Below, piece by piece: positions 33,202 through 41,102 of a DNA stretch of 64,000 nt; positions within the stretch are counted from its first letter, which is position 1; each line of letters starts with the position of its first letter. The DNA lies in contig CBDHEF010000002.1 in the NCBI GenBank assembly GCA_965261945.1, positions 310,001-374,000 of the forward strand, read 5' to 3'. Origin of the DNA: VXOI01 sp965261945. Lineage in GTDB: Bacteria > Chloroflexota > Dehalococcoidia > Lucifugimonadales > UBA3495. The position numbers were made by a program, and so were the translations under genes. The notes under the pieces are model-generated. The model did no database searches. It was not told the DNA's origin and worked only from the letters and a program-made list of their open reading frames with translations.

Positions 33202-34002
33202 ATGGCCCTCAAGCACTCGCGCCGCTTGCTTGGAAGACTCACTAACCATTTGTCATCGGTAGTTAGCTTGACGCCGCTAGTCATGCACCCGGGGCAATCC
33301 GGGTCCAATGGGACTGCCCCCCGCCGTCCGCCGCTGCTGCTGCGGATATTGAGGCGAGTGTTTTCGCATTTTCAGCGGACTCTGGTCGCGGGAATGCTGG
33401 TGATGTTGCCTATCGGCATCACCGCGCTGGTCCTGAGATTCATCTTCGACCTGCTCACTCCCATTCTCCAGCCAGCGACCGACCTGCTGCCTGGTCCGGA
33501 CGTTCAGGGCACGGGGCTTCTGGCGCTGCTGATATTGATTTACCTGGTAGGGCTGGTTGCGGCCTTTGTCGTGGGCCGACGCCTTATTCGCCTGGCCCAC
33601 CGGGCTATGGAAGTAATACCCGTGGTCAAGGGTATCTACAGCACCACGAGAACCGCCGTCGAACTGCTTTCCAACAACAGCCGTTCCAACGGAGCCAGCG
33701 ACCCAGACCGGTACAGCGGCGTGGTCCTCGTGGAATTTCCCCGTGCAGGAATACGCTCCATCGGCTTGGTGACCTCCCAGATGTACGACGCGGAAGGCCA
33801 GGAAGTCATTTCGGTGTATGTACCCACCACGCCGATACCCTCCTCGGGTTTCTTGGTAATCGTCCCGGCCAGCCAGGTGGAGCGGCTGGATATGTCGGTG
33901 GAAGATGCCATGAGCATCGTCATTTCCGGGGGTATACTCTCCGAGAGAATGTTCACGCGCTCCGGGTTTGAGTCCCGCTTCAGAGAAGACCAGGAGCAAT
34001 AG
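33202..34002 (+). CDS. DUF502 membrane protein
   Basis: A 266-residue integral membrane protein from ATG 33202 (MALKHSRRLL); TTG 33178 and ATG 33283 are other possible starts. Two transmembrane helices (about 65-90, LVAGMLVMLPIGITALVLRFI, and 108-130, LLALLILIYLVGLVAAFVVG) are followed by a soluble domain with the DUF502 hallmarks IPVVKGIYSTTRTAVELL, VVLVEFPRAGIRSIGLVT, VPTTPIPSSGFLVIVP and VEDAMSIVISGG. Function is unknown. It lies between the glycosyltransferase and the PIG-L-like gene. Confidence 0.9.
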   Translation: MALKHSRRLLGRLTNHLSSVVSLTPLVMHPGQSGSNGTAPRRPPLLLRILRRVFSHFQRTLVAGMLVMLPIGITALVLRFIFDLLTPILQPATDLLPGPDVQGTGLLALLILIYLVGLVAAFVVGRRLIRLAHRAMEVIPVVKGIYSTTRTAVELLSNNSRSNGASDPDRYSGVVLVEFPRAGIRSIGLVTSQMYDAEGQEVISVYVPTTPIPSSGFLVIVPASQVERLDMSVEDAMSIVISGGILSERMFTRSGFESRFREDQEQ

Positions 34003-34042
34003 CGTCCAATGTCCGGAAAAAGGTAACAGGAGGCACAGCCTG

Positions 34043-34747
34043 ATGGATGATACGCCGCAGCGCGTTCTGGTGGTGATACCGCATCCCAACGGCGCAGAGT
34101 TCTGGTGCGGAGGCAGTGTTGCCCGGTGGATAAGCGAAGGAGCGACCGTGCGCTTCGTGGTCTGCACCGACGGCAGTAAGGGCACGGCAGACCCGTCCAT
34201 CTCCGCTGCCGGTCTGTCCGACACCCGCCGACAGGAACAGACGGATGCCGCCGGGCAACTGGGAGTGCAGGAAGTGGTATCGCTGGGCCGTCCCGACGGA
34301 GGGCTGGAGGATGTGGACGATTTTCGCCGGGAGCTGGTGCGCCAGATCCGCCAATTGCGGCCCGATGTCGTAGTCTGCCCCGAACCATATCGCAAGAACC
34401 TGGCCTGGCACCGCGACAGCCGCATCACCGGGCAGGTGACCCTGGATGCGGTGTTCCCATGCGCCCGGGACCACCTGCACTTCGAGGAACTGTGGCGGGA
34501 CGAGGGGCTGGAGCCGCATAAGACCGGCACGGTGCTATTCTGGGGGGCGGAAACGCCGAACACATTCGTGGACATCGGCGCGTCCATCGACGCCAAGACA
34601 CGCGCCGTCAAGGCTGGCAAGTCCCGGACGGCTGGCCGCACAGGCGAGGAGATCGACTCCTTTGTCCGCCAGCAGGGCCAGGAAGGGGCCGGAGACTCCG
34701 GCGCCGGCTATGGCGAGGCGTTCCGCAGGGTCACCTTCCGAACCTAA
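34043..34747 (+). CDS. PIG-L/LmbE-like deacetylase with altered metal site
   Basis: LmbE/PIG-L fold protein of 234 residues from ATG 34043, preceded by a perfect AGGAGG. The family motif AHPDDE is here PHPNGAEFWCGG (His14, Asn16, Gly17), so the aspartates that act as base and zinc ligand are replaced. The second zinc motif, usually HPDH, reads WHRDSRITGQ, so its last His is Ser. The remaining fold is good: VRFVVCTDGSKGT, RRQEQTDAAGQLGV, VVCPEPYRKNLAWHRDS. Intact relatives deacetylate N-acetylglucosaminyl compounds. Here activity is doubtful, or the active site is rewired. Confidence 0.82.
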   Translation: MDDTPQRVLVVIPHPNGAEFWCGGSVARWISEGATVRFVVCTDGSKGTADPSISAAGLSDTRRQEQTDAAGQLGVQEVVSLGRPDGGLEDVDDFRRELVRQIRQLRPDVVVCPEPYRKNLAWHRDSRITGQVTLDAVFPCARDHLHFEELWRDEGLEPHKTGTVLFWGAETPNTFVDIGASIDAKTRAVKAGKSRTAGRTGEEIDSFVRQQGQEGAGDSGAGYGEAFRRVTFRT

Positions 34748-34829
34748 ACCAAATCCAAGGTGAAATGCGCATTTATGCCAGGTAGCGTTTCATTGCAGGT
34801 GGACTCGCCGGCGCACGGGCGGTCCACTG

Positions 34830-34858
34830 GTAGGGGCGGGTTTGAAACCCGCCCCTAC
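34830..34858. repeat. Perfect palindrome, second REP-like family
   Basis: GTAGGGGCGGGTTT, G, AAACCCGCCCCTAC: a 14-bp perfect inverted repeat in the convergent gap between the PIG-L-like and DUF885 genes. It could act as a bidirectional terminator. Confidence 0.85.
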
Positions 34859-34952
34859 GGTCGAGGCGCGAACCCTGACTGCGAATGGCTGTCCGCAAAA
34901 TGTACATCCCACATTGGCTTTGGTTGGAGCGGGTGCTTTGGGAATACCGGGG

Positions 34953-36629
34953 TCAGAGCGGCGGGCCATCCTGCTCCAGCATGACCGGCCTGAGCAGCGG
35001 CAACGGCGGTGCGCCGTGGGAGAGCAGGCGGTCATGGAATGTCTTCAGTGAGTAGCCGCCGTTCTGTTCCCTGCGGAAGTCTTCCCTGAGTTTGAGAATC
35101 ATCAGTTTACCGAGAGTGTAGTTCAGGTAGCCAGGGTCAAACGTGCCCCGCAACGCCTCCCGGCGCGATGGATATTCGGCCATGAAGGAGTTTTCCATAA
35201 AGAACCGGGTGGCTTCGTCTACCGTCATGTCGCCGGTGTGCATTGCGACAGAGCAGAGGTAGCGGCAGTTCCGCACCAGCGCCTCCAGCAGTTGCGTCAG
35301 CAACAGTTCGGGCCGGTTTGTCCCGTATTCCGTTTCCAGCATCATCTGCTCGGTGTAGTGCGCCCATCCCTCGGTGAAGGCATAGGAGGTGGCGGCCCGG
35401 TTGATCAGCGGCAGCGCCCTCCCGTACCGGTTGTGCAGGTGATGGACGAAGTGGCCGGGATAGACTTCGTGAATCGAAATGATTCTAAGGGTGTTGTAGT
35501 CGAACTTGGACAGCCATTCTTCGGCCTGTTCCGCCGTCCAGTGATGCTCCACCGGCGTGACATAATAGAAAGACTCCGTGGCCCGGGTTTCCAGCGCGCC
35601 CGCGCTGTCCATGGCGGCGAAGGCGTAGCGCATATAGGCCGGCGTCTCCACCACTTGGCAGCGGTCCTCTGACGGCAGGGAGATGATGCCGTAGTCCAAC
35701 AGGGACTGACGGATGTCCTCCAGCATCTCGCGGGTGTCGGGTATCAGCCCGGCGGCGTCGGGATGATTGCGGCTTATTTCCTCGACAATGGCCTGTACCG
35801 GCTTGCCGGGCGCAATCGACGACGCCACTTCTTGCAGGCGGGCCAGGTTTTCCTCCAGGTTGGCCTGTCCCACGGCGGCGATGCGTTCCAGCGGAAGGTC
35901 CAGCCCCTCGCCGGTGGCCAGCATCCGGGAGTACAGGCCGCTGCCGATGGCGAAGGCGTTGTCTCCGGCTTTGGCCCTGCCCTTCAGCCTTGCCACGAAT
36001 CCGTCAATGGCTGACGCAGCCGCACCGATAGCCTCGGTGTAGTCGTCGGCAATTTGGCGGTCGCCGACGGCGTTGGCGAAAGTCGCCAGGTCGGTTCGAT
36101 AGAAGTGAGCCATCCCGCCGTAGCTTTCGACGCTCATGTCCACGATATGACAGGAGAGGTCGTCGCGCAGGGCGGCGTCCAGCGTTTGCAGGAAATCGGG
36201 TACTTGACGCAGGGCGATGGAGGCGGTACGGAGCCGGTCCTCCAATGGCGCGTAATCGCGACGGACGTAGCCGCCCATGTTCAGAAAGCCGGCCTGTCGC
36301 ATCGGGTTGTTTTCCAGAGGCCGCATCTCCTCGAAGGTGAACTGCTCCCGTTGCAGGAACAGCTCCAGCATCTGCCGGGATAGCTGCTCGTCGGCTCCCA
36401 GCGTTGTGGTGTCCAGCGCTTTCAGTTCCGCCATTCCCTGGCGGATCTCCTGTTGGCGGCGGCTTACCTGCGCCGGGGAGAGGTCGGGCAGCCGCCCGTC
36501 GTATTCATGCCGCCCGATCCGAGACCCGGTGGTGGGATAGAAGCTCCAGTGCTCCCCGATGAGGCGCTCCGACAGCGACTCGAAGGCTGCCGCGACTTCC
36601 GAACTATCGTTCCCGGTGTGCTGCGTCAT
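34953..36629 (-). CDS. DUF885 family metallopeptidase-like protein
   Basis: A 558-residue DUF885 protein (M32/carboxypeptidase-like, gluzincin type). The zinc motif HEVYPGH is at residues 387-393, and the third ligand is expected in AFTEGWAHYTEQM (Glu420). The N-terminal half is helical and includes GRHEYDGRLPDLSP. No signal peptide is visible. Distant relatives include dipeptidases. The gene converges with the PIG-L-like gene and lies downstream of the EthD gene on the same strand (137 bp apart). Confidence 0.9.
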   Translation of the reverse strand: MTQHTGNDSSEVAAAFESLSERLIGEHWSFYPTTGSRIGRHEYDGRLPDLSPAQVSRRQQEIRQGMAELKALDTTTLGADEQLSRQMLELFLQREQFTFEEMRPLENNPMRQAGFLNMGGYVRRDYAPLEDRLRTASIALRQVPDFLQTLDAALRDDLSCHIVDMSVESYGGMAHFYRTDLATFANAVGDRQIADDYTEAIGAAASAIDGFVARLKGRAKAGDNAFAIGSGLYSRMLATGEGLDLPLERIAAVGQANLEENLARLQEVASSIAPGKPVQAIVEEISRNHPDAAGLIPDTREMLEDIRQSLLDYGIISLPSEDRCQVVETPAYMRYAFAAMDSAGALETRATESFYYVTPVEHHWTAEQAEEWLSKFDYNTLRIISIHEVYPGHFVHHLHNRYGRALPLINRAATSYAFTEGWAHYTEQMMLETEYGTNRPELLLTQLLEALVRNCRYLCSVAMHTGDMTVDEATRFFMENSFMAEYPSRREALRGTFDPGYLNYTLGKLMILKLREDFRREQNGGYSLKTFHDRLLSHGAPPLPLLRPVMLEQDGPPL

Positions 36630-36700
36630 AGTGCCTATGCCCTCAAGAAGGAATTAAACGAAGGCGAGCCGCACGAATTGGCGGTGTCCACCAACACGGC

Positions 36701-36731
36701 AGCGGGCCGCCCCGGAGCCGGGCCGCCCGCT
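36701..36731. terminator. GC-rich hairpin between EthD and DUF885 genes
   Basis: AGCGGGCCGCCCC and GGGCCGCCCGCT can pair imperfectly around GGAGCC. No T-run follows on the minus strand, the relevant one, so function is uncertain. Confidence 0.35.
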
Positions 36732-36766
36732 ACGTTTTCGCCCGGAAGAAGACTGCCGCTGAGCAG

Positions 36767-37078
36767 TTAGAGGATTTCGCTTATCTGGAACCGCGGCGAA
36801 ATGTCGGTGTAGTTCTTGATGTCCCCCAGAATCTCCCGTCCGTGGTTCTTGAAGCCCTCATGCACTTCGTCCGTGGCGCTGAAATACAGGGTGGCCATTG
36901 CTACGAAAGGTGCAGGGGCGTTGGGGTCGGCATCGGAAATGCCCTTCTCAAGCTCACTGCGCGTCAGGCCCATGGGGTCCAGCAGGCGATGCACCGTTTC
37001 CATGTGCGTCCCGGCCCAGTAGTCGAAATTAAAAGCCTTGCCCTCTTCGTTGGGGTAGAGTACGGTTACCTTAATCAT
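36767..37078 (-). CDS. EthD family protein
   Basis: A 103-residue dimeric alpha/beta-barrel (EthD) protein. It begins MIKVTVLYPNEEGKAFNFDY with the conserved YWAGTHMETVHRLL (family YYxxxHxP region), followed by ATLYFSATDEVHEGF and a C-terminal TDISPRFQISEI. EthD was named in ethyl tert-butyl ether degradation; relatives are decarboxylases or monooxygenase-like enzymes. Function here is unknown. A five-copy 15-bp repeat lies 14 bp upstream of its start. Confidence 0.88.
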   Translation of the reverse strand: MIKVTVLYPNEEGKAFNFDYWAGTHMETVHRLLDPMGLTRSELEKGISDADPNAPAPFVAMATLYFSATDEVHEGFKNHGREILGDIKNYTDISPRFQISEIL

Positions 37079-37091
37079 CGGCGATTCTCCT

Positions 37092-37166
37092 CGTTTGTTA
37101 ACCCGGCGTTTGTTAACCCGGCGTTTGTTAACCCGGCGTTTGTTAACCCGGCGTTTGTTAACCCGG
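37092..37166. repeat. Five tandem 15-bp repeats
   Basis: CGTTTGTTAACCCGG repeated five times without mismatch. Each unit contains the palindrome GTTAAC. The array lies between the divergent EthD and S41-like genes, starting 14 bp upstream of the EthD ATG. Confidence 0.97.
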
Positions 37167-37290
37167 CCTGACGGTTGCCGGAATGGCTTGCAGGCAACCG
37201 GCGCCGGAAGTTCCTTTCAGGGCAAGTGTACATTCAGCCCGTCGGACTGGCAACGCTTGCCGCGCTTTTCGGTCTACGCAGTTTGCTACA

Positions 37291-38724
37291 ATGGCAGGCG
37301 GCGCACTCTCACGATTTCAGGACATTGCTTTGTTTCTTGCAGACTTCCCATATTCACGATTCCGCTTAACTCTCGCCGCGGTTGCCGTAGTTGCCCTGCT
37401 GTTGGCGACGGCCTGCTCTCCCGGCAACGGGGCATCAAGCGCCTCGGAGGATGCCGACGACCTGGCTTTGGTGTGGGAGGCTTGGGATGCCCTGCTCGCC
37501 AACTACGCCGACCCGGACGCCCTGGACCGGAGCGCGGCGGCGGGCGGCGCAATCGGGCGCATCATGGAGTTGGGAGAAATTGAACCGTATCCCTTCCTGA
37601 CCGACCTGGGACGCACCAGGGGTCAGGTTCCCGCCGTGGTGCCGGCCGAGTTGGTTGATGTCTGGAGGGCTACGCAATTCTACCGGCAGGACAATACGGA
37701 GGTAGAGACGGCGGCGGCGGTCCAGATGCTCATACGGGGCCTGATGGACGGCCTGCCCGACGCCAGCGCCTCCTACCTCACTGCCGAGCAGCTACCGGAA
37801 GTCCAGGAGCGGCTTGAGCAGAGCATTGAGGGTTCCTACCTGGGGATCGGCGCCCGTGTGGCGCCGCAGGAGAGCCGCATTCTCCTGTTTCCTTTTGAAG
37901 ACTCTCCCGCCGAGAAGGCGGGCATTGAGCCGGGCGACGCGCTGCTGTCCGTGGACGGCGTGCCGGTGGGAGATGCCACGCCTTCGGAAATCGGGGACCG
38001 CATCAGGGGTGAAGCGGGCACCAAGGTTCGCCTGACTCTGCAAAGACTCACCGAGTCGGACCCCGTGGAGCTGGACGTATTCCGGGGCGACGTGCAACTG
38101 CCCACGGTGGCCAGGCAGCTCATTCCCGGCGGCATCGGCTACATCCGGGTCTTCCGTTTCCGTGATAACACCGGCCAGCAGGTTTTCGAGGCGCTGGAGC
38201 AGCTAAACCGGCTCGATATGTTGGCGCTCATACTGGACCTTCGCCTCAACGCCGGGGGGGCGGCGGATGCGGCCGCAGAAGTGGCCGCCCAGTTTCTGCC
38301 GCCCGGCGAACTGTTCCGGCAAGTGGAGGACCGCGCGGGGGTACGCAGGGAGCAACGCTTCCCGGTAGACGATGACCGGCTGTCCATAGATGACCTGCCG
38401 ATAGCGGTGATGGTGGACGAACAGACCGTCGGCGAAGCGGAAGCGGTGGCCGCTGCATTGCAGGAAGCAGGCCGGGCCACAGTGGTCGGTGTTCCCACCT
38501 TTGGCGAAGGATCGGATTACAGCTTCGTTGAACTCAGCGACGGATCGGCCTTGTATATCCCCACTGCCCGCTGGTATACGTCCGGCGGTGACTGGGTGGG
38601 GGAGACTGCGGTACAGCCGGACATTTTCGTTGAATACGAAGAAGTGCCAACGGGGGCAGGGGGGGAAAGGCAGTTCAACACCGCCTATGAGTTCCTGGAC
38701 AACCAACTGCCGCTTTTCCGGTAG
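37291..38724 (+). CDS. S41-like lipoprotein with lost catalytic residues
   Basis: C-terminal-processing-peptidase-like protein of 477 residues from ATG 37291. A hydrophobic segment ends in lipobox LLATAC, so it is a predicted lipoprotein. A helical region leads to a PDZ domain (about residues 180-270: GSYLGIGARV, DSPAEKAGIEPGDALLSVDG) and the S41 fold (GGIGYIRVFRFRDNTGQQV, LALILDLRLNAGGAADAA). Where active enzymes have GSASASEI, this protein has QTVGEAEAV (residues 378-386), and the catalytic Lys of TFGKGS is Glu406 (TFGEGS). Both members of the Ser/Lys dyad are therefore absent. It may be a binding or scaffold pseudoprotease. Confidence 0.88.
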   Translation: MAGGALSRFQDIALFLADFPYSRFRLTLAAVAVVALLLATACSPGNGASSASEDADDLALVWEAWDALLANYADPDALDRSAAAGGAIGRIMELGEIEPYPFLTDLGRTRGQVPAVVPAELVDVWRATQFYRQDNTEVETAAAVQMLIRGLMDGLPDASASYLTAEQLPEVQERLEQSIEGSYLGIGARVAPQESRILLFPFEDSPAEKAGIEPGDALLSVDGVPVGDATPSEIGDRIRGEAGTKVRLTLQRLTESDPVELDVFRGDVQLPTVARQLIPGGIGYIRVFRFRDNTGQQVFEALEQLNRLDMLALILDLRLNAGGAADAAAEVAAQFLPPGELFRQVEDRAGVRREQRFPVDDDRLSIDDLPIAVMVDEQTVGEAEAVAAALQEAGRATVVGVPTFGEGSDYSFVELSDGSALYIPTARWYTSGGDWVGETAVQPDIFVEYEEVPTGAGGERQFNTAYEFLDNQLPLFR

Positions 38725-38770
38725 CGAGGCTCTGCCGGTTTTCTTTAGATCTCGAGCGGGGTCTTTTAGT

Positions 38771-38887
38771 TCTCCCTCTCCCTCTCCCTTGAAGGAGAGG
38801 GCTGGGGTGAGGGTGAAATCCGGGGGGTGACACAATGTTCCTTTCCAAAACGGGGACGCCCAAACCCTCCCCCGAAGGGAGAGGGAA
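38771..38887. repeat. Two REP-like palindromes
   Basis: CTCTCCCTTGAAGGAGAG with GCTGGGGTGAGGG (38771-38816) and AACCCTCCCCCGAAGGGAGA (38862-38887), in opposite orientations, in the convergent gap after the S41-like gene. Confidence 0.75.
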
Positions 38888-38914
38888 CAGCGGGTAGCAG
38901 TCGAGAAAAACTGA

Positions 38915-38945
38915 GACCGCGCCGCAATTACACCGCGGCGCGGTC
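38915..38945. terminator. Hairpin at the end of the ribosomal block
   Basis: GACCGCGCCGC and GCGGCGCGGTC form an 11-bp perfect stem with a 9-nt loop, between the convergent S41-like and zinc-ribbon genes. On the minus strand it is followed by TCAGTTTTTC, consistent with termination of the rplJ-rplL transcript. Confidence 0.75.
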
Positions 38946-38988
38946 GTTCAACTTGGGAAGGGAGGCGCGGAGGCCCAGACGCACGGCG

Positions 38989-39222
38989 CTAGGCGGCCTT
39001 ATGTTCCTCTTGGCAGCGCAGGCACACATAGGCGCTGCGGTCTTCGGGCAGGCTGTCCACGTTCACGTTGCGCCGCCGGTTGCACACCGAGCAGGTTACC
39101 GACTCGGTTACCGGGGCAGGGGGCGGAGTAGGGGCAACAACGGTTGCCGCACCCCGGAACCCCTGATAGTCGGGATTGGACTCTTTCAGCCGGAGGAATC
39201 GTTCCCGGTCTTTCTGGCCCAT
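38989..39222 (-). CDS. Small zinc-ribbon protein
   Basis: A 77-residue protein, MGQKDRERFLRLKESNPDYQ, with a Pro-rich middle and a C-terminal zinc ribbon: CSVC and CLRC, 26 residues apart. It is 28 bp after rplL and ends the ribosomal operon. No known ribosomal protein fits; a translation- or transcription-linked role is only suggested by position. Confidence 0.75.
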   Translation of the reverse strand: MGQKDRERFLRLKESNPDYQGFRGAATVVAPTPPPAPVTESVTCSVCNRRRNVNVDSLPEDRSAYVCLRCQEEHKAA

Positions 39223-39250
39223 ATCACGCCTCCAAGCGGGACGGGTGGGA

Positions 39251-39637
39251 CTACTTTACCTCGACCACGGCCCCGGCCTCTTCCAGCTTGGCCTTGACCG
39301 AGTCCGCCTCGTCGCGCGGCACCGCCTCCTTGACGGAGGCAGGGGCCGACTCCACCAGTTCCTTGGCCTCGCGCAGGCCGAGGGAGGTGACTTCTCGCAC
39401 CGCCTTGATGACGTTAATCTTGTTGGGGCCGATCTCGCGGATGTTTACCTCGAACTCGGTCTGTTCTTCTTCCTCGACGGCAGCGGCGCCGTCGCCACCG
39501 CCGGGGGCGGCGGCCACGGCCACCGGCGCGGCGGCGGTTACGCCGAATTCATCCTCCAGCGACTTGACCAGATCGGCCATGTCAACCACGGTCATTTCCT
39601 TGATGGCGCTGATGAGTTCGTCCTTCGTGAGTGCCAT
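39251..39637 (-). CDS. rplL: Ribosomal protein bL12 (L7/L12)
   Basis: Stalk protein of 128 residues: N-terminal dimerisation helix (KDELISAIKEMTVVDMADLVKSLEDEFGV), Ala/Gly hinge, and C-terminal factor-binding domain (EFEVNIREIGPNKINVIKAVREVTSLGLREAKELVESAP). The order rplJ-rplL is conserved. rpoB does not follow; the next gene is a small zinc-ribbon protein. Confidence 0.98.
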   Translation of the reverse strand: MALTKDELISAIKEMTVVDMADLVKSLEDEFGVTAAAPVAVAAAPGGGDGAAAVEEEEQTEFEVNIREIGPNKINVIKAVREVTSLGLREAKELVESAPASVKEAVPRDEADSVKAKLEEAGAVVEVK

Positions 39638-39678
39638 TTCTCAATTCCTCTCTCAGATTTTTAATGACAAGCGGAGCG

Positions 39679-40206
39679 CTAACCGTCTTCCAGTTGGCGC
39701 ATCCGGGCGCGGAGCACGTTGTCCAGATTCTGCACTGGGCCGTTCAGGGACCTCACAAGGCGCACCATTGGCGCTTGCATTTGCGCCAGCAGCAACGCCA
39801 GCATCTGGGGCCTGGGCGGAAGCGTCGCCAGGCGGGTCACGCCTTCTGGCCCCAGGGCTGCTCCGTCACCCATAACCGCGCCCCGGAGGCTGAACGTATT
39901 GGCGTTGGCCCGGGCGTAGTCGGCCATGGTCTTGGCGGCGACCGCAGGGTCATCGTAGCTGAAAGCCACTGCCGTGGGCCCCAGCACTATGTCCTTGAGC
40001 TGGGGCATCCCCGCCTGGTCAGCGGCCAGATACATGAGGGTGTTCTTGACCACGGTGAACTCGATACCCCCAGCCCGCATGGCGCGGCGCAGTTCGGTCA
40101 TCTGGTTCACGGTTGTCCGGGTATAGTCGGCGCCGAAGGTGATGGTGCTGCGCTCCAACTGCTCCTTCAGTTCCTGAACTCGGTCGATTTTCTCCTGTGT
40201 GGGCAA
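39679..40206 (-). CDS. rplJ: Ribosomal protein uL10
   Basis: Stalk base protein uL10, 175 residues, starting at TTG 40206 (LPTQEKIDRVQEL) with GGGAGG upstream. Typical segments: TFGADYTRTTVNQMTELRRAMRAGG, EFTVVKNTL, GPTAVAFSYDDPAVAAKTM and LARLPPRP-like region before the C-terminal L12-binding helix. Preceded by an L10 leader with a terminator-like stem. Confidence 0.97.
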   Translation of the reverse strand: MPTQEKIDRVQELKEQLERSTITFGADYTRTTVNQMTELRRAMRAGGIEFTVVKNTLMYLAADQAGMPQLKDIVLGPTAVAFSYDDPAVAAKTMADYARANANTFSLRGAVMGDGAALGPEGVTRLATLPPRPQMLALLLAQMQAPMVRLVRSLNGPVQNLDNVLRARMRQLEDG

Positions 40207-40230
40207 ACTTCACCTCCCTGGAAGTGGTAT

Positions 40231-40345
40231 AAAAAAAGGCCCTGCGCCGACCAATAGGGCGCGGCGCAGGGCAATGCAACCCTGTTGTTTATCGTCGCGC
40301 CTCGGCGGGCGGTCGTACCTTTATCCCGTAGGACCCGCTGTCTTT
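40231..40345 (-). promoter_or_regulatory. L10 leader with attenuator-like terminator
   Basis: On the minus strand the leader contains AGACAGCGGG and later CCCGCCGAGG, the paired hallmark of bacterial L10 leaders, where uL10(L12) binds its own mRNA. Downstream, CCCTGCGCCG (40271-40262) pairs with CGGCGCAGGG (40249-40240), followed by CCTTTTTTT. This stem lies just before rplJ, so excess L10 could act through transcription attenuation. Confidence 0.85.
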
Positions 40346-40382
40346 GGCGTGGGCTTTTCGATTGTGTGGTCAGCTTATCAGG

Positions 40383-41099
40383 CTAATCCTCAGCGTGCAA
40401 GGACTGAAGGGCCGCCAAATCCAGCGAGACGCTGGGTCCCATGCTGGTAGTAACGTAGGCCGAGCGGAAATAATGCCCCTTTAGGGCCGCTGGGCGGTCG
40501 CGGGAGATGGCATCGGTCAGCGCGGCGAGGTTGCCCAGCAACATTCGGGTCTCGAAGCTGATCTTGCCGATGGCGCAGTGGATGATGGCGGTGCGGTCGG
40601 TGCGGTACTCGGTGCGCCCACCCTTGGCCTCCTGGATGGCGCGGGGCAGGTCCTGCGGCTGAACCATGGTGCCGGAGCGCGGGTTGGGCATTAGTCCCCG
40701 GCGCCCGAGGATGCGGCCCAGCTTACCGATCTTTGGCATGACCTGGGGAGTGGCCAGTCCGACGTCGAATTCCACCCAGCCACCCTCGATGCGCTCTATC
40801 AGGTCATCCTCGCCCACGTAGTCCGCTCCGGCCTGGCGGGCGATCTCGCTGCCGTCGGCGCTGGTGAACACCAGTACACGGACTGTCTTGCCGATGCCGT
40901 GGGGCAGGCCGACGACGCCGCGCACCATCTGGTCGGCGTGTCGCGGGTCGACATTGGTCCGCAGGTGGAATTCCACCGTTTCGTCGAACTTGGCGGTGGA
41001 GATTTCCTTGAGCAATTCGATAGCGTCGGCGGGGATGTAGAGCCGGTCCGGCTCGACCCGCTCGGCGACGCTGCTGTAACGGCGGCTGCGGCTGGCCAT
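40383..41099 (-). CDS. rplA: Ribosomal protein uL1
   Basis: uL1 of 238 residues. Family blocks: AIELLKEISTAKFDETVEFHLRTNVDPRHADQMVRGVVGLPHG, VGLATPQVMPKIGKLGRILGRRGLMPNPRSGT and KGGRTEYRTDRTAIIHCAIGK. It is 3 bp downstream of rplK. Confidence 0.98.
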   Translation of the reverse strand: MASRSRRYSSVAERVEPDRLYIPADAIELLKEISTAKFDETVEFHLRTNVDPRHADQMVRGVVGLPHGIGKTVRVLVFTSADGSEIARQAGADYVGEDDLIERIEGGWVEFDVGLATPQVMPKIGKLGRILGRRGLMPNPRSGTMVQPQDLPRAIQEAKGGRTEYRTDRTAIIHCAIGKISFETRMLLGNLAALTDAISRDRPAALKGHYFRSAYVTTSMGPSVSLDLAALQSLHAED

Positions 41100-41102
41100 T
41101 GT

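Noticed and set aside
37092..37166. CRISPR array
   Set aside because: 15-bp direct repeats with no spacers and no cas genes.
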